A stretch of DNA of 7,302 bases. Origin: JBHIER01 sp046760705 [NCBI: bacterium] (GTDB lineage Bacteria; JBHIER01; G020348925). Location: positions 1 to 7,302 of the forward strand of contig JBHIER010000163.1 of the NCBI GenBank assembly GCA_046760705.1, read 5' to 3'. Below the pieces are notes generated by a model. It had not been told where the DNA came from, did no database searches, and saw nothing but the letters and a program-made list of their open reading frames with translations. Numbering within the stretch: position 1 is the stretch's first letter; every line of letters starts with the position of its first letter. The translations under genes and the position numbers were made by a program. Positions 5,933 to 7,302 of this stretch are shown here, one piece after another.

Positions 5933-7302
5933 GTGAAAGGCAATGGCCTTGTTTTCTCTTTTTTACTCAGCTTCTTAGTAGTAATACCCTATGCTAATAC
6001 GCAAATTCAGGACATCAAGGGAGTATCCGAAAAACAGTTGATTGACGAGACCTGGATGTCCACGTTCGTCAACGAGGTTCAAGTCGGGTATACCCACTCT
6101 AAGACTTACTCCATCAAATACCACGGGGCTCTGGCCACCCTGATGGAGAGCGAACGTCTGATGAGGGCCAAGATCCGTGGACACAAGTACGAGAGCTCCA
6201 GCTCCAAAACTCTCATCGTGGGGCAAGAGTATGAGCCCCTCTATTTTAAGGTGGTCAAAGGATCTGGGCGGCACGAGATGTCTGCCGAAGGGCGCAGGGA
6301 GGGACAGGTGATGGTGGCCGAAAAGCACTCGCCCTGGACATCGAGTCAGGTGAAGATTCCCTTAGCTCCCGACGTCTATTTCGCCGGACATCCGTTGCGG
6401 GCTATGGGGGTTGAAAATATCAAGCCTGGAAAGGCATACACCTTCAAGATTCTCGACATTGAAGATCTGCAGGTGGAAGAGTTGAAGATGGAGCTGCTGG
6501 AGCGGAGCAAGTTTGAGCCTGACAGCACCCTCTCCTTCCCGGAGGTCGAAGGGCAGATCTCTATCGAAAGGTGGGCCGTGGGTGACAACATTGTCTTGTG
6601 CTGGAAGGACAGCGCAGGGAGGACGTGGCGGAGGGAGGAGGGGAACCGGTACAGCGTCCGAACGAGCGAAGAGGAGGCGGTCGATTTCACTCCCGAAATG
6701 GACATCTGGGAGAACATCGCTTTCAAGAGCGACAAAGTGATCCTCAATTCGAAGAAGACCGACGAGATGAAGGTCCAGTTTAAGGTCAGAGGTGTGGCCT
6801 GCGACAACATCTTCGGCGAGGACGAGCGATTACGTGTGCTGGAGGCATCCGAAAGAGAGGACACCTGCGTGGTTGTTCTCTTATCGAGGGTGCCTGTTTT
6901 CAACGAGAGCACGGCCGTCGATCTCCCCCTTCGAGAGAGGGCATACGAAGCATACCTGGAGGCCACACCGTACATTCAGTCAGACGACACGACCATTGTG
7001 AAATTGGCCCAGGACATTGTCGGGGATGAGCTCAATGCGTACCGTGCCGCTGTCAAGTTGTGCGAATGGGTCCACTTCAACATCGACTATCGGTTCCTGT
7101 TCACCAATGTGACCGCCCGGGACGTTCTGCAGACCAGATCTGGCGACTGCAGCGAGTTCTCTCTCCTCTACACCGCCCTGGCCCGGGCTGTGGGGATCCC
7201 GACAAAAAACTGCCAGGGTATCGTCTATGGAAGCGACGGAAAGTTCTACCGCCACGCCTGGGTCGAAAGTTGGGTCGGCGACTGGGTGGCCCTGGACCCC
7301 AC
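5933..7302 (+). CDS. Secreted transglutaminase-like domain protein, 3' end beyond the window
   Basis: The frame is open from the GTG to the window edge, giving 456 complete codons. Residues 1-23 are a signal peptide (K2, then a hydrophobic run, ending near ANTQ), so the product is exported. Residues about 25-350 are beta-rich and not recognised; they contain sequences such as VGYTHSKTYSIKY and may form the accessory fold usually found before such domains. From about residue 375 a transglutaminase-like core (Transglut_core type) begins: YRAAVKLCEWV leads to TRSGDCSEFSLLYTALARA with nucleophile C406, then GIPTK, then YRHAWVE with H441, and WVALDP with D455. The full Cys-His-Asp set is present, so it may be an active protease, amidase or cross-linking enzyme; bacterial members do all three. 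Whether it also ends in a dockerin like its neighbours cannot be seen. It is coupled to the peptidase gene by a 13-base gap. A 199-codon open frame on the opposite strand (6376-6975) is a shadow. Confidence 0.9.
   Translation, partial: MKGNGLVFSFLLSFLVVIPYANTQIQDIKGVSEKQLIDETWMSTFVNEVQVGYTHSKTYSIKYHGALATLMESERLMRAKIRGHKYESSSSKTLIVGQEYEPLYFKVVKGSGRHEMSAEGRREGQVMVAEKHSPWTSSQVKIPLAPDVYFAGHPLRAMGVENIKPGKAYTFKILDIEDLQVEELKMELLERSKFEPDSTLSFPEVEGQISIERWAVGDNIVLCWKDSAGRTWRREEGNRYSVRTSEEEAVDFTPEMDIWENIAFKSDKVILNSKKTDEMKVQFKVRGVACDNIFGEDERLRVLEASEREDTCVVVLLSRVPVFNESTAVDLPLRERAYEAYLEATPYIQSDDTTIVKLAQDIVGDELNAYRAAVKLCEWVHFNIDYRFLFTNVTARDVLQTRSGDCSEFSLLYTALARAVGIPTKNCQGIVYGSDGKFYRHAWVESWVGDWVALDP

Noticed and set aside
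6376-6975. 199-codon open frame on the - strand
   Set aside because: It is the complement of the transglutaminase-like gene, which is open throughout with signal peptide and domain evidence. The antisense translation is serine-rich and shows no domain.

Overview
The window looks like a chromosomal segment from an uncultured-type Gram-negative bacterium. Three of its four genes encode large secreted proteins, and two of these end in the same kind of 61-residue dockerin-like tail. From memory, PD40/Asp-box propeller proteins, C39-type peptidases and transglutaminase-like enzymes with short 'GDxNxDGxxNVxDVV' C-termini are common in candidate phyla such as Zixibacteria, KSB1, Latescibacteria and TA06/WOR-3. 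I therefore suggest that broad neighbourhood with low confidence. Nothing here fixes the taxon. No RNA gene, transposase, phage gene or CRISPR array was seen.

Layout, all genes on the + strand. Positions 1-352 are non-coding, with a small palindrome, T-rich direct repeats and a possible promoter. Positions 353-2506 encode a secreted protein of 717 residues: a PD40 (TolB-like) propeller, then an Asp-box (BNR/sortilin-like) propeller, then a dockerin. The gap 2507-2622 holds an unusual inverted repeat built of 8-base units. Positions 2623-3243 encode a cytosolic Nudix-like protein of 206 residues, the only non-secreted product. Positions 3285-5919 hold a gene for a secreted C39-like cysteine peptidase with Ig-like, jelly-roll-like and dockerin domains. 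It is split into two reading frames by what looks like one extra G in a run of five at 4773-4777; removing it gives a continuous 877-residue protein. Positions 5933-7302 begin a GTG-started secreted transglutaminase-like protein. It runs off the window just after its catalytic Cys-His-Asp set is complete.

The peptidase and transglutaminase genes are almost certainly co-transcribed: the Shine-Dalgarno sequence of the second overlaps the stop codon of the first. They are two papain-fold-type enzymes, both with signal peptides, made from adjacent genes. The propeller protein and the peptidase share the C-terminal tag and may be displayed or anchored in the same way. No cohesin or other receptor for the tag is in the window. 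The Nudix-like gene lies between them without an evident functional link. The most useful points for follow-up are the frameshift, the matched C-terminal tags, and the octamer-phased palindrome that also supplies the likely ribosome binding site of the Nudix-like gene.
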